Assembly: GCF_000521785.1 (NCBI RefSeq)
Contig: NZ_JALZ01000009.1
Coordinates: forward strand, 80,130 to 144,129
Length of the DNA stretch: 64,000 nucleotides
Direction: 5' to 3'
Source: Roseivivax halodurans JCM 10272
Lineage (GTDB): Bacteria; Pseudomonadota; Alphaproteobacteria; Rhodobacterales; Rhodobacteraceae
Made by a program: the position numbers and the translations under genes. The notes beneath the pieces were generated by a model. That model was not told where the DNA came from and searched no databases. It worked only from the letters and a program-made list of their open reading frames with translations. This document shows, in pieces, positions 1 through 9,458 of the stretch (position 1 is its first letter; each line of letters opens with the position of its first letter).

Positions 1-428
1 GCGCGATGCCGCAGGGCATGGGTGATCGCTTCGGCCTCTGCACCATATGCCGAGGCGACACGGTCGCAGAGCCAGCCGGGCATTTCCCATGTTTCCCGGC
101 CTTCGGGGGACCTTCCGGCGGCGCGCTCGACCTCGCTCAGCGGTGCAGGAGCGTGCCCCTCGCCGGTGAAGATGCCCTCGGGATCCAGACCTTCTAGGCG
201 AAGGAGACCGAGCACGCGTGCGCGCCCGGTCTCTCCGCCGCCGGCGACAGCGACGGATCGCCAGCGGCGCAGGATGTCGAACACGTGGTCGCGGACAGCC
301 GCGCGATCTTTCGATCCGGCATAGCGTGCCTGCCTCGCCCACCGCGTCAGGGCACGCTCCGCCGGCTCGCCCGACGCAATGAGGTCGCAGAGTTCGGCGG
401 CGGTGGCATAGCGTGCGGCGGGGGTCAT
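1..428 (-). CDS. rsmB: RsmB-family 16S rRNA cytosine-5 methyltransferase, N-terminal part (runs off window)
   Basis: The gene is read on the minus strand from an ATG at 428 and leaves the window at position 1, so only about 142 residues are visible. They begin MTPAARYATAAELCDLI and contain a GSKDRAAVRD stretch and a DILRRWRS stretch. These resemble the N-terminal NusB-like helical region of RsmB/Fmu-type enzymes, which methylate C967 of 16S rRNA. The catalytic SAM-binding domain lies outside the window. Neighbourhood supports the call, because an rsmB-type gene close to guaB is common in Rhodobacteraceae. The assignment comes from recognising the N-terminus only; another RNA methyltransferase of the same family is possible. 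Confidence 0.7.
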   Translation of the reverse strand, partial: MTPAARYATAAELCDLIASGEPAERALTRWARQARYAGSKDRAAVRDHVFDILRRWRSVAVAGGGETGRARVLGLLRLEGLDPEGIFTGEGHAPAPLSEVERAAGRSPEGRETWEMPGWLCDRVASAYGAEAEAITHALRHR

Positions 429-584
429 CGGGCGGCTCCGGTTTGCGGTTGCGCGCCCTTCTCCCAGAGCCCGCGCGCCTCGGCAATCCGTCGATGCCTG
501 TTGATCTGCCGCAAGGTTCCGCGTTGTGGCCCGCGCTACCGTCTCCGAATGCACCGACGCCTCGAAACGTACAGGAGACGTAAT

Positions 585-914
585 ATGGACACGATCGACA
601 AAGGCCGGCAGGAGGAGCAGCTGCTTGCCCGCCGCCAGGAACTCCTGGCGGCGCTCGGGCGCATCGAGAGCGAGCTCGACCAGCCGGCGACCGCGGATCT
701 CGAGGATTGGGCGACCGAGCGCGAGGGCGACGAGGTACTCGAAGCTCTCGGCCACGCCGAGAGCGCGGAGCTGCGCGCGCTCGACGCGGCGCTCGACCGG
801 TTAGCGCGAGGCACCTACGGCACCTGCCTCACCTGCGGCGAGCCGATCTCGGCGGCGCGGCTCGCGGCGGTGCCGACCGCCGCGCTCTGCCGGACCTGCG
901 CCGCCGGGGCGTGA
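585..914 (+). CDS. DksA/TraR-type C4 zinc-finger protein
   Basis: This small protein of 109 residues starts at the ATG at 585, chosen because AGGAGA sits about six bases upstream. An N-terminal coiled-coil-like region (about residues 5-75, rich in Glu, Leu and Arg) is followed by a zinc finger with two CxxC pairs (TCLTCGEP near residue 80 and LCRTC near residue 104). That is the layout of DksA/TraR family proteins, which enter the secondary channel of RNA polymerase and alter transcription initiation. It is shorter than canonical DksA (about 150 residues), so it is a DksA-like paralogue rather than DksA itself. It ends three bases before the convergent guaB stop. Confidence 0.85.
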   Translation: MDTIDKGRQEEQLLARRQELLAALGRIESELDQPATADLEDWATEREGDEVLEALGHAESAELRALDAALDRLARGTYGTCLTCGEPISAARLAAVPTAALCRTCAAGA

Positions 915-917
915 GGA

Positions 918-2462
<1,545 letters not shown>

Positions 2463-2646
2463 TCATCATGGCGGGTATGTCCCGCCGACTACGCCTCGGA
2501 GCGACGGGCGCCGCAGGTGGCGGAAATGCTCGAAGCGGGGACAACCGACAGGCAACACCTTCGAGACAAACGACACTTCACGCTTGCGCCATGCTCGGCG
2601 CAGGCGTTCACCTTGGGCCGAACGATCCCACCCCGGAGACTGCCCG

Positions 2647-3795
2647 ATGACCCTGCCCCTCGCCGGCCTTGTCGTGCTCGACCTCACCCACGTTCTCGCG
2701 GGCCCCTTCGCCTCCATGACGCTCGCCGATCTCGGAGCCCGGGTGATCAAGGTCGAACGGCCGGGCATCGGCGACGACACCAGGGCCTTCCCGCCCTTCA
2801 AGGACGGGCGCAGCGCCTATTTTGCGGCGATCAATCACGGCAAGGCGTCGATCGCGCTCGACCTCAAGTCCGAGGATGGCCGCGAGACCTTCGAACGGCT
2901 GATGGCGCGCGCGGACGTCCTTCTGGAAAACAATCGCCCGGGCGCGATGGACCGGCTCGGTTACGGCTGGGAGGCGGTGCACGAGGCCTATCCCGCGCTT
3001 GTCTACGGTTCGGTGTCCGGCTTCGGACATACCGGGCCCGATGCCAAACGCCCTTCCTACGACATGGTCGCGCAGGCGCGTGGCGGGGTCATGTCGATCA
3101 CCGGCGAGGAAGGGCGCGATCCTGTGCGGGTCGGGGCATCCATCGGCGACATCGCGGCCGGCATGTACCTTACGCAGGGCGTTCTGGCGGCGCTCCTCGA
3201 TCGCGAGCGCACGGGTCTAGGGCGGCGGGTCGACGTCTCGATGCTCGACAGCCAGCTCGCCCTCCTCGAGCACGCCATCGCCATCGCCTCGGTGACGGGC
3301 AAGGCGCCCGGTCCCACGGGTGCGCGGCACCCCTCCATCGCGCCCTTCGAGACGTTTCATGCCAGCGACGGGCTCTTCGTGATCGCGGCGGGCAACGACA
3401 CGCTCTTCGAGAAGCTCTGCGTCACACTCGGCCTGCCGATCTCGGACGATCCGCGCTTCGCCACCAACCCTGCAAGATGCGACAATGTGCGCCTGCTCAA
3501 ACGGCTGATCGAGGCGGTGACACTCGAGCATCCCCGCGCGCATTGGATCGCGAAGCTGACCGCCGCGGGCATCCCCACAGGCGCGATCCAGAGCGTCGAC
3601 GAGGTCATGAAGGATCCGCAGATCATCGCCCGCAACATGGTCGTGGACGTGCTCGACCGGAACGGGCGGCAGGCCTACAAGGCCGCCGGAAATCCGATCA
3701 AGATGTCCGGTGCCGAGGACAAGACCAGCCGCGCGCCCGCGCCCGACCTCGACGGCAACCGGGGGGAGATCCTGCGCTGGCTCGACGGGAGCTGA
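2647..3795 (+). CDS. CaiB/BaiF-type (class III) CoA transferase
   Basis: The protein has 382 residues. The start at 2647 gives MTLPLAGLVVLDLTHVLAGP, the typical N-terminus of class III CoA transferases; longer in-frame extensions upstream have unlike composition. These enzymes move CoA between acyl thioesters and free acids through an aspartyl-CoA thioester. The early LADLGARVIKVERP motif, the DLKSEDGRE stretch and the later YGSVSGFGHTGPDA region are characteristic. Substrate cannot be told from sequence; formyl-CoA, succinyl-CoA and carnitine-type enzymes all share this fold. The gene stands alone, followed after about 45 bases by marC in the same direction. Confidence 0.9.
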   Translation: MTLPLAGLVVLDLTHVLAGPFASMTLADLGARVIKVERPGIGDDTRAFPPFKDGRSAYFAAINHGKASIALDLKSEDGRETFERLMARADVLLENNRPGAMDRLGYGWEAVHEAYPALVYGSVSGFGHTGPDAKRPSYDMVAQARGGVMSITGEEGRDPVRVGASIGDIAAGMYLTQGVLAALLDRERTGLGRRVDVSMLDSQLALLEHAIAIASVTGKAPGPTGARHPSIAPFETFHASDGLFVIAAGNDTLFEKLCVTLGLPISDDPRFATNPARCDNVRLLKRLIEAVTLEHPRAHWIAKLTAAGIPTGAIQSVDEVMKDPQIIARNMVVDVLDRNGRQAYKAAGNPIKMSGAEDKTSRAPAPDLDGNRGEILRWLDGS

Positions 3796-3840
3796 CGCGG
3801 GCACTTGTCGCGGACGGGCCGCCCCGCTAATCGCGTGGAC

Positions 3841-4488
3841 ATGGATATGGCCTTTCTCGTCTCAGCCTTCATCACCCTCTTCGTGGTCATGGACCCGGTG
3901 GGCACGACGCCGGTATTCATATCGCTCACCCGCGGCATGTCAGCGGTCCAGCGGCGCACCATCGCGATCCGGTCCTGCGTCGTCGCGGGCGGCGTGCTAT
4001 GCCTCTTCGCGTTCTTCGGCGAGGCAGTTCTCGGCTTCGTCGGGATCACCATGCCGGCCTTCCGGATCTCGGGCGGTCTGCTGCTGTTTCTCACCGCGCT
4101 CGACATGCTCTTCGAACGCCGCAACAAGCGCCGCGCCGACAAGGCCGAGGAAGCCGAAGCCGAGGAGGACGCCGAGGGGCCTGACCCATCCGTCTTCCCG
4201 ATGGCGATCCCGCTGCTCGCCGGTCCCGGCGCGATCACGTCGGTCATCCTGCTGGTCGGACGCGCGGAGGATGCCGCCACGACCGCGGCGATCCTCGGGG
4301 TGATGTTCGCGGTGCTGCTGATCGCGCTCCTGATGCTGCTCACCTCGGGTCTGATCGAGAAGGCCCTCGGGCGGATCGGGATCACCGTCGTGACCCGCCT
4401 CCTCGGCCTGCTGCTCGCCGCTTTGTCGGTGCAGTTCGTGGCGGATGGTCTTCTCGCCTTCGGCTTCGGCTCGCCCCAGGGCGGCTGA
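3841..4488 (+). CDS. MarC family integral membrane protein
   Basis: The product is a 215-residue inner-membrane protein with six predicted hydrophobic segments. MDPVGTTPVFISLT in the first helix and PLLAGPGAITSVILL in the middle are the two signature half-repeats of the MarC (UPF0056) family. A charged cytoplasmic loop rich in Lys and Glu lies near residues 95-120. The start was set at the ATG at 3841; an ATG two codons on, and GTG or TTG upstream, are alternatives, and no strong ribosome-binding site decides. The family was once linked to multiple antibiotic resistance, but that link was not upheld and the transported substrate is unknown. Confidence 0.9.
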   Translation: MDMAFLVSAFITLFVVMDPVGTTPVFISLTRGMSAVQRRTIAIRSCVVAGGVLCLFAFFGEAVLGFVGITMPAFRISGGLLLFLTALDMLFERRNKRRADKAEEAEAEEDAEGPDPSVFPMAIPLLAGPGAITSVILLVGRAEDAATTAAILGVMFAVLLIALLMLLTSGLIEKALGRIGITVVTRLLGLLLAALSVQFVADGLLAFGFGSPQGG

Positions 4489-4527
4489 GCCTTACCTTGG
4501 TCGCGGGGACCAACGCGGGAGCAGCTC

Positions 4528-5109
4528 ATGAGCGGAGACGACATCGGCACCTTGGTCTATCTCGGGCTTCTGGGCGCCGTGCTGATCTTCTGGCTCGTGG
4601 TTCAGGGCCGGAACTCCATGAACAAGATGCTGCAGCAGATGGCGGTCTGGGTGCTGATCTTCCTCGGGGTGATCGCGGCGGTGGGTCTCTGGGGCGATAT
4701 CCGCCAGACCGTGGCGCCTCAGCAGACCGTCATGGCGCGCGAGGGACGCATCGTCCTGCCCCGCGCTCCGGACGGGCACTACTACGTCACGCTCGACGTC
4801 AACGGCGAGCCGCTCCGGTTCATGGTCGACACCGGAGCGAGCGGTACGGTGCTGACCAAGGCCGATGCCGAGAGGGCAGGCCTGCGGGAGGACGAATTCG
4901 CCTTCTATTCCGAAGCGATGACGGCGAACGGACCGGTCCGGACTGCCCCGGTCACGCTCGACCGCGTCTCGCTCGGGCCGTTCACGGACGAGGATGTCTC
5001 TGCCTATGTCAACGAAGGCGAGATGTCGCAATCGCTTCTCGGAATGAGCTACCTGCGCCGATACGCCCGCATCGAGATCGCCGGCGGAGAATTGGTGCTG
5101 GAGCGCTGA
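4528..5109 (+). CDS. Membrane-anchored retropepsin-like aspartic protease (TIGR02281 type)
   Basis: The protein has 193 residues. Two hydrophobic segments (about 8-26 and 38-55) are followed by a periplasmic retropepsin-like domain from about residue 72. The active-site motif VDTGASG is at about residues 100-106, with the catalytic Asp at 101, and a second signature, LLGMSYLRR, lies near the C-terminus. Such clan AA single-domain proteases are thought to work as homodimers. Function in this lineage is not established. The stop lies one base from the stop of the convergent holC gene. Confidence 0.85.
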   Translation: MSGDDIGTLVYLGLLGAVLIFWLVVQGRNSMNKMLQQMAVWVLIFLGVIAAVGLWGDIRQTVAPQQTVMAREGRIVLPRAPDGHYYVTLDVNGEPLRFMVDTGASGTVLTKADAERAGLREDEFAFYSEAMTANGPVRTAPVTLDRVSLGPFTDEDVSAYVNEGEMSQSLLGMSYLRRYARIEIAGGELVLER

Positions 5110-5110
5110 T

Positions 5111-5578
5111 CTAGGTCCCGGCGCTCTCGGCCTTCTTCTCCCATCGGCCCGATTCCTCGGACCAGTAGGTCGCCGTGCAGCCGCCGCCCGTCAGCGTGCG
5201 CCACTGGCCGCGCGCCACTTGGACCGCGTCCGGGTCGTTGCCGTCGAAAAAGACGCAGACCCGCTCCAGCGCCTTCACTTCGTCCGGCGTTACCTCCGCT
5301 CCGTCCACGGTCATGAGACACGCAGGCTCGTTCGGCATCGCGTCGCCCTCGGTCAGCAGCACCGGCTGCAGGGCGTCGTGCGGCCCGCCCGACAGCCCGT
5401 GGGGCAGGAACCCGTCCTCCTGCCCCAGCCAGAGCCGCTGGTCGAGCCAGTCGAGCCGCGCGCGGTCGGTGCCGCGCACCACAACCCACCAGCCATTCGC
5501 GAGGGAGCGGTCGAGAAGCACCGGCAGCGCCTCTTCGAGGGGCCGCCGGGTCAGGTGGTAGAAGTAGGCGGCGCCCAT
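5111..5578 (-). CDS. holC: DNA polymerase III subunit chi
   Basis: HolC is an accessory clamp-loader subunit that, with psi, links the polymerase III holoenzyme to SSB. The 155-residue protein starts at the ATG at 5578, giving MGAAYFYHLTRRPLEEALP. The YFYHLT start, the GWWVVVR strand, the DWLDQRLWLGQEDGFLPHG block (close to the family LW...D.FLPHG signature) and the late VCVFFDGND segment identify HolC. It follows pepA on the same strand with five bases between them, so the two are probably cotranscribed, a common arrangement in proteobacteria. Confidence 0.93.
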   Translation of the reverse strand: MGAAYFYHLTRRPLEEALPVLLDRSLANGWWVVVRGTDRARLDWLDQRLWLGQEDGFLPHGLSGGPHDALQPVLLTEGDAMPNEPACLMTVDGAEVTPDEVKALERVCVFFDGNDPDAVQVARGQWRTLTGGGCTATYWSEESGRWEKKAESAGT

Positions 5579-5583
5579 CCCGC

Positions 5584-7050
5584 TCAGGTCTCGTAGCGGT
5601 CCCGCACGAAGCGATTGAGTGCCATGACCCCCCAGCCGGTCGCCCCCTTTGGCGACAACGTCTGCTCGGACGGGACATGCGCGACGCCGGCGATGTCGAT
5701 GTGGATCCACGGGATCCCGTCCTTGACGAACCGGTGCAGGAATTCTGCCGCGGTGATCGATCCGGCGGCGCGTCCGCCCGCATTCTTCACATCGGCGATG
5801 TCGGACTTCATGAGATCTGCGTAGGACTTGCCCAGAGGCATTTGCCAGGCCCCCTCGCCTTCTGCTTTCGCCGCCTTGCCGAAGGCCTGCCCGAAGGCCT
5901 CATCGGTCGCGTAATAGGCCGCGTTGTCGTTGCCGAGCGCGATGATGCAGGCGCCGGTGAGGGTCGCGAGATCGACGATGCCCGCCGGCTTGTAGGTCTC
6001 CTGCGCGTACCAGAGCACATCGGCGAGAACGAGGCGTCCCTCGGCGTCGGTGTTGATCACCTCGATGGTGTCGCCTTTCATCGAGGTCAAGACGTCGCCG
6101 GGCCGGTAGGCGCGGCCGTCCGGCATGTTCTCGACGAGCCCCACGAGCCCGATCACGTTCGCCTTCGCGCCGCGGCCCGCCAGCGCCATCATGGTGCCGG
6201 CGACCGTACCCGCGCCGCCCATGTCCATGGTCATCGATTCCATCCCGGCGCCGGGCTTGATGGAGATGCCGCCAGTATCGAACACGACGCCCTTGCCGAC
6301 GAGCGCGAGCGGCGGCTCGTCGCCCCCCTTCATCCACTTCATGACAACGAGCTTCGCTGGCGTCTCCGACCCGCGGGCGACGGCGAGGAGCGCCCCCATG
6401 CCGAGCCGTTCCATCTCGTCCTCGTCGATCACCTCGACTTCGAGACCGACCCTCTCGAGGGCCACGAGCCGGTCTGCGAACTCGGTCGTCGACAGGACGT
6501 TGGCCGGCTCGTTCACCAGATCGCGAGTGAACACCACGGCCTCGGCCACCGCGCGGCACGAGGCGAATGCGGCCTCGGCCTCGTCGGGCTTCGAGACGTG
6601 AACCACTGCGGGAGCCAGCGCGCCGTTCTTTTCGGATTTGTACGTCGTGAAGCTGTAGCTGCGCAGCGCCAGACCGAGCGCGATCTCATGTGCATTCTTC
6701 GTGCTTTCCGCGAGCAGGATGACACCCTTGGTGCCGGCGGCCTTGGCGATGGCGGCGCCGGCCTTACGCGCCTCCTCGACGCTTGGCCGGCGGGAGAGGC
6801 GGACGAGGTCCACGCCGTCGGCCGCAAGTCCCGCGGGAAAGCCGAGCGACAGCATCTCCCCGGTCTTCTTCTTGCTCCACGCCTCCGAGTCCAGGGCGCG
6901 GGCGACAGCGCCCTTCGTCAGGCGGTTGAGACGCCTCGCCCCCGGGCTGAGCGTGCCGTCCTCCGGGATGAGAACCGCGATGCGGCCCTCGGCCTCGGGC
7001 AGCGCGTCCATGTCGGTCGCCTGAAAGCTGATCTCGCGGAGGTCGGTCAT
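5584..7050 (-). CDS. pepA: Leucyl aminopeptidase (M17 family)
   Basis: PepA is a cytosolic hexameric metallo-aminopeptidase releasing N-terminal residues from peptides. The 488-residue product starts at the ATG at 7050 (MTDLREISF). A longer open frame exists upstream but does not look like M17. The catalytic domain shows VGKGVVFDTGG (about residues 251-261) and the diagnostic NTDAEGRL motif (about 333-340), with the other metal ligands in between. The N-terminal macro-like domain is complete and length is normal. It heads a two-gene unit with holC and is divergent from the lpt operon, the 190-base gap probably holding promoters for both. Confidence 0.97.
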   Translation of the reverse strand: MTDLREISFQATDMDALPEAEGRIAVLIPEDGTLSPGARRLNRLTKGAVARALDSEAWSKKKTGEMLSLGFPAGLAADGVDLVRLSRRPSVEEARKAGAAIAKAAGTKGVILLAESTKNAHEIALGLALRSYSFTTYKSEKNGALAPAVVHVSKPDEAEAAFASCRAVAEAVVFTRDLVNEPANVLSTTEFADRLVALERVGLEVEVIDEDEMERLGMGALLAVARGSETPAKLVVMKWMKGGDEPPLALVGKGVVFDTGGISIKPGAGMESMTMDMGGAGTVAGTMMALAGRGAKANVIGLVGLVENMPDGRAYRPGDVLTSMKGDTIEVINTDAEGRLVLADVLWYAQETYKPAGIVDLATLTGACIIALGNDNAAYYATDEAFGQAFGKAAKAEGEGAWQMPLGKSYADLMKSDIADVKNAGGRAAGSITAAEFLHRFVKDGIPWIHIDIAGVAHVPSEQTLSPKGATGWGVMALNRFVRDRYET

Positions 7051-7239
7051 GAACGCATGTCCTTCGTTGCAACGTCTCGACGATGGCCTACCGGCTCGTT
7101 TCCGCAAAGGCCAGAGCGGGCTGACGGGATGCCAGGACGCGCGGCTTTGTGCCCGCCCCTGCGCGCGGCGCACCTTTTCGCCCCTCGCAAGCTGGTCTAG
7201 GGTCGCCGCGACACCATCAGGCGGCAAGCGGGAGGCAAC

Positions 7240-8367
7240 GTGGCGAGATTCGACAGATACATGCTGTCGCGGTTCCTCGTGCTCTTCGGCTTCTTTGCGC
7301 TGGTGCTGGTCTCGGTCTACTGGGTGAACCGCGCGGTGATGCTGTTCGACCGTCTTATCGGAGACGGGCATTCGGCGGGCATCTTCCTCGAGTTCACGGC
7401 GCTGTCCCTTCCGAACGTTATCCGGCTCGTCCTGCCGATGGCAGCCTTCGCGGCGACGACCTACGTCACCAACCGCCTGACCTCGGATTCGGAGATGGCG
7501 GTGGTGCAGGCGACGGGCTATTCGCCCTGGCGGCTGGCACGCCCGGCCTTCGTCTTCGGGCTGATGGTGATGGCGATGATGCTGGTCCTTTCACACGTTC
7601 TCGTGCCGGCGTCGCTCGGCCAGCTGCGCGAGCGCGAGGGCGAGATCGCGGAATCGGTCTCCGCACAGCTCTTGCGGGAGGGCCAGTTCCTCCACCCGTC
7701 GGCCGACGTCACCTTCTACATCCGCGACATCACCGCGGATGGCGAATTGACCGACGTCTTCCTCTCGGACCGGCGCCAGGAGGGGCGGAACGTGACCTAC
7801 ACCGCCGACAGCGCGTATGTCCTCCGAGAGGACGGCGCCACCAACCTCGTCATGCTGAACGGGCTCGCCCAGACGCTCGACCTCGACACGGAGCGCTTGT
7901 CGACGACAACGTTCTCGGATCTCACCTACGATATCTCGGGGCTGGTCGCGTCTGGAGGCAGCCAGCGGCCGCGGACCTACGCGATGTCCACCTGGAACAT
8001 GCTGACCCGGACCGAGGAGATGGCGGAGCTGGCGGACGACCCCGTAGGCGAAGTGCTCGAAGAGGCGCATGGCCGTTTCCAGCAGCCTCTTCTCGCGCTC
8101 GTCGCAGCTCTGATCGGGTATGCGGCGCTGATGGTCGGCGGGTATTCGCGGTTCGGCCTCGGCCGGCAGATCGTCTTCGCGATATTCCTTCTGGTCGTGG
8201 TGAAGCTCACCGAGAGCCTCGTGACCACCCCGGTGCGCGCCAACGCGATGCTCTGGCCGCTGATCTATCTTCCGACGCTCGTGGGCCTCGGCATCACCGC
8301 CGCGCTCCTACACGTGGCCAGCAGACCCTTCCGGCCCGCCCGCGCGTCCTCCGAGGCCGCGGCATGA
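7240..8367 (+). CDS. lptF: LPS export ABC transporter permease LptF
   Basis: LptF is one of the two inner-membrane permeases of the LptB2FGC complex that extracts lipopolysaccharide and pushes it onto the periplasmic bridge. The 375-residue protein uses a GTG start at 7240 preceded by GGGAGG. It has the YjgP/YjgQ layout: a first helix at about 8-30, two more helices by about residue 115, a large periplasmic jellyroll domain (about 120-280), and three C-terminal helices. The stop overlaps the lptG start in an ATGA junction, so translation is probably coupled. Confidence 0.95.
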   Translation: MARFDRYMLSRFLVLFGFFALVLVSVYWVNRAVMLFDRLIGDGHSAGIFLEFTALSLPNVIRLVLPMAAFAATTYVTNRLTSDSEMAVVQATGYSPWRLARPAFVFGLMVMAMMLVLSHVLVPASLGQLREREGEIAESVSAQLLREGQFLHPSADVTFYIRDITADGELTDVFLSDRRQEGRNVTYTADSAYVLREDGATNLVMLNGLAQTLDLDTERLSTTTFSDLTYDISGLVASGGSQRPRTYAMSTWNMLTRTEEMAELADDPVGEVLEEAHGRFQQPLLALVAALIGYAALMVGGYSRFGLGRQIVFAIFLLVVVKLTESLVTTPVRANAMLWPLIYLPTLVGLGITAALLHVASRPFRPARASSEAAA

Positions 8368-9458
8368 CCCTGCATACCTATTTCGCGCGCCGTTTCCTGT
8401 CGATGTTCGCCGGAATCCTGGCGGCGTTCGTGCTGTTCCTCGGGCTTCTCGACCTCGTGGAACAGCTCCGCCGCTTCGATGGAGAGGTGAGCTTCGGCCG
8501 CGTGGTCGTGCTGGTGCTGCTCAACGCGCCCGCATCGCTCTACGAGATGCTGCCGCTCATCATGATCCTTGCCTCCGTCGCGGTCTTCCTGAGCCTCGCG
8601 CGCTCATCGGAACTCGTGGTGGCACGGGCTGCCGGTCGCTCGGGCCTCGTGACCCTCGTCGGGCCCGCGACCATCGCCGCCGTCATCGGCCTCGTCGCGG
8701 TTGCCTTGATGAACCCGATCGCCGCGGCCACGTCGAAGCGGTTCGACACCCTCTCCGAGCAATATTCGAGCGGCGACAACGACGTGCTCTCGATCGGCTC
8801 GGAAGGGCTTTGGTTGCGGCAGGGCGATATCGCTGGACAGACGGTGATCCGCGCGGCGCGCGCCAATGCCGACGCCACGACGCTCTACGACGTGAGCTTC
8901 GTCACGTACGACCGTGACGTCGGTCCGGTGCGGCGGATCGAAGCCGAGGAGGCGAAGCTCGGTGACGGCCACTGGATGCTGACCGACGCGAAGTCCTGGC
9001 CGCTGGCGCCGGGGCAGAACCCTGAGGCGCTGTCCGAGCGCTTCCCGTCGCTCGAGATCGCCTCGACCCTGACGCGCGACAATATCCGCGACCGGTTCGG
9101 ACGCCCCTCGTCGGTGTCGATCTGGGCGCTGCCGGCCTACATCTCGGATCTCGAACAGGCTGGCTTCTCCGCGCGCCGCCACCTCGTCTGGTTCTGGATG
9201 GAAATGGCGCGGCCGCTCTTCCTCGTCGCGCTCGTACTCGTCGGTGCCGGGTTCACCATGCGCCATTCGCGCCTCGGGCGGTCCGGTCTTTCGACGCTGA
9301 CCGCGGTGCTGCTCGGCTTCGGTCTCTACTACATCCGGAATTTCGCGCAGGTTTTGGGGGAAACCGGGCAGTTGCCCGCGCTCGCGGCCGCATGGGTGCC
9401 TCCCGTGGCCTCGTTCCTGCTCGCCATCGGCTTGATCCTGCAACAGGAGGACGGATGA
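8364..9458 (+). CDS. lptG: LPS export ABC transporter permease LptG
   Basis: LptG is the partner permease of LptF. The 364-residue protein starts at the ATG at 8364, four bases inside lptF. The N-terminus MTLHTYFARRFLSMFAGI, helices at about 12-35, 50-80 and 95-120, a periplasmic beta domain in the middle and a closing helix trio (about 265-360) match the family. It overlaps lptD by four bases. The ATPase LptB and bridge proteins LptA and LptC are not in the window. Confidence 0.95.
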   Translation: MTLHTYFARRFLSMFAGILAAFVLFLGLLDLVEQLRRFDGEVSFGRVVVLVLLNAPASLYEMLPLIMILASVAVFLSLARSSELVVARAAGRSGLVTLVGPATIAAVIGLVAVALMNPIAAATSKRFDTLSEQYSSGDNDVLSIGSEGLWLRQGDIAGQTVIRAARANADATTLYDVSFVTYDRDVGPVRRIEAEEAKLGDGHWMLTDAKSWPLAPGQNPEALSERFPSLEIASTLTRDNIRDRFGRPSSVSIWALPAYISDLEQAGFSARRHLVWFWMEMARPLFLVALVLVGAGFTMRHSRLGRSGLSTLTAVLLGFGLYYIRNFAQVLGETGQLPALAAAWVPPVASFLLAIGLILQQEDG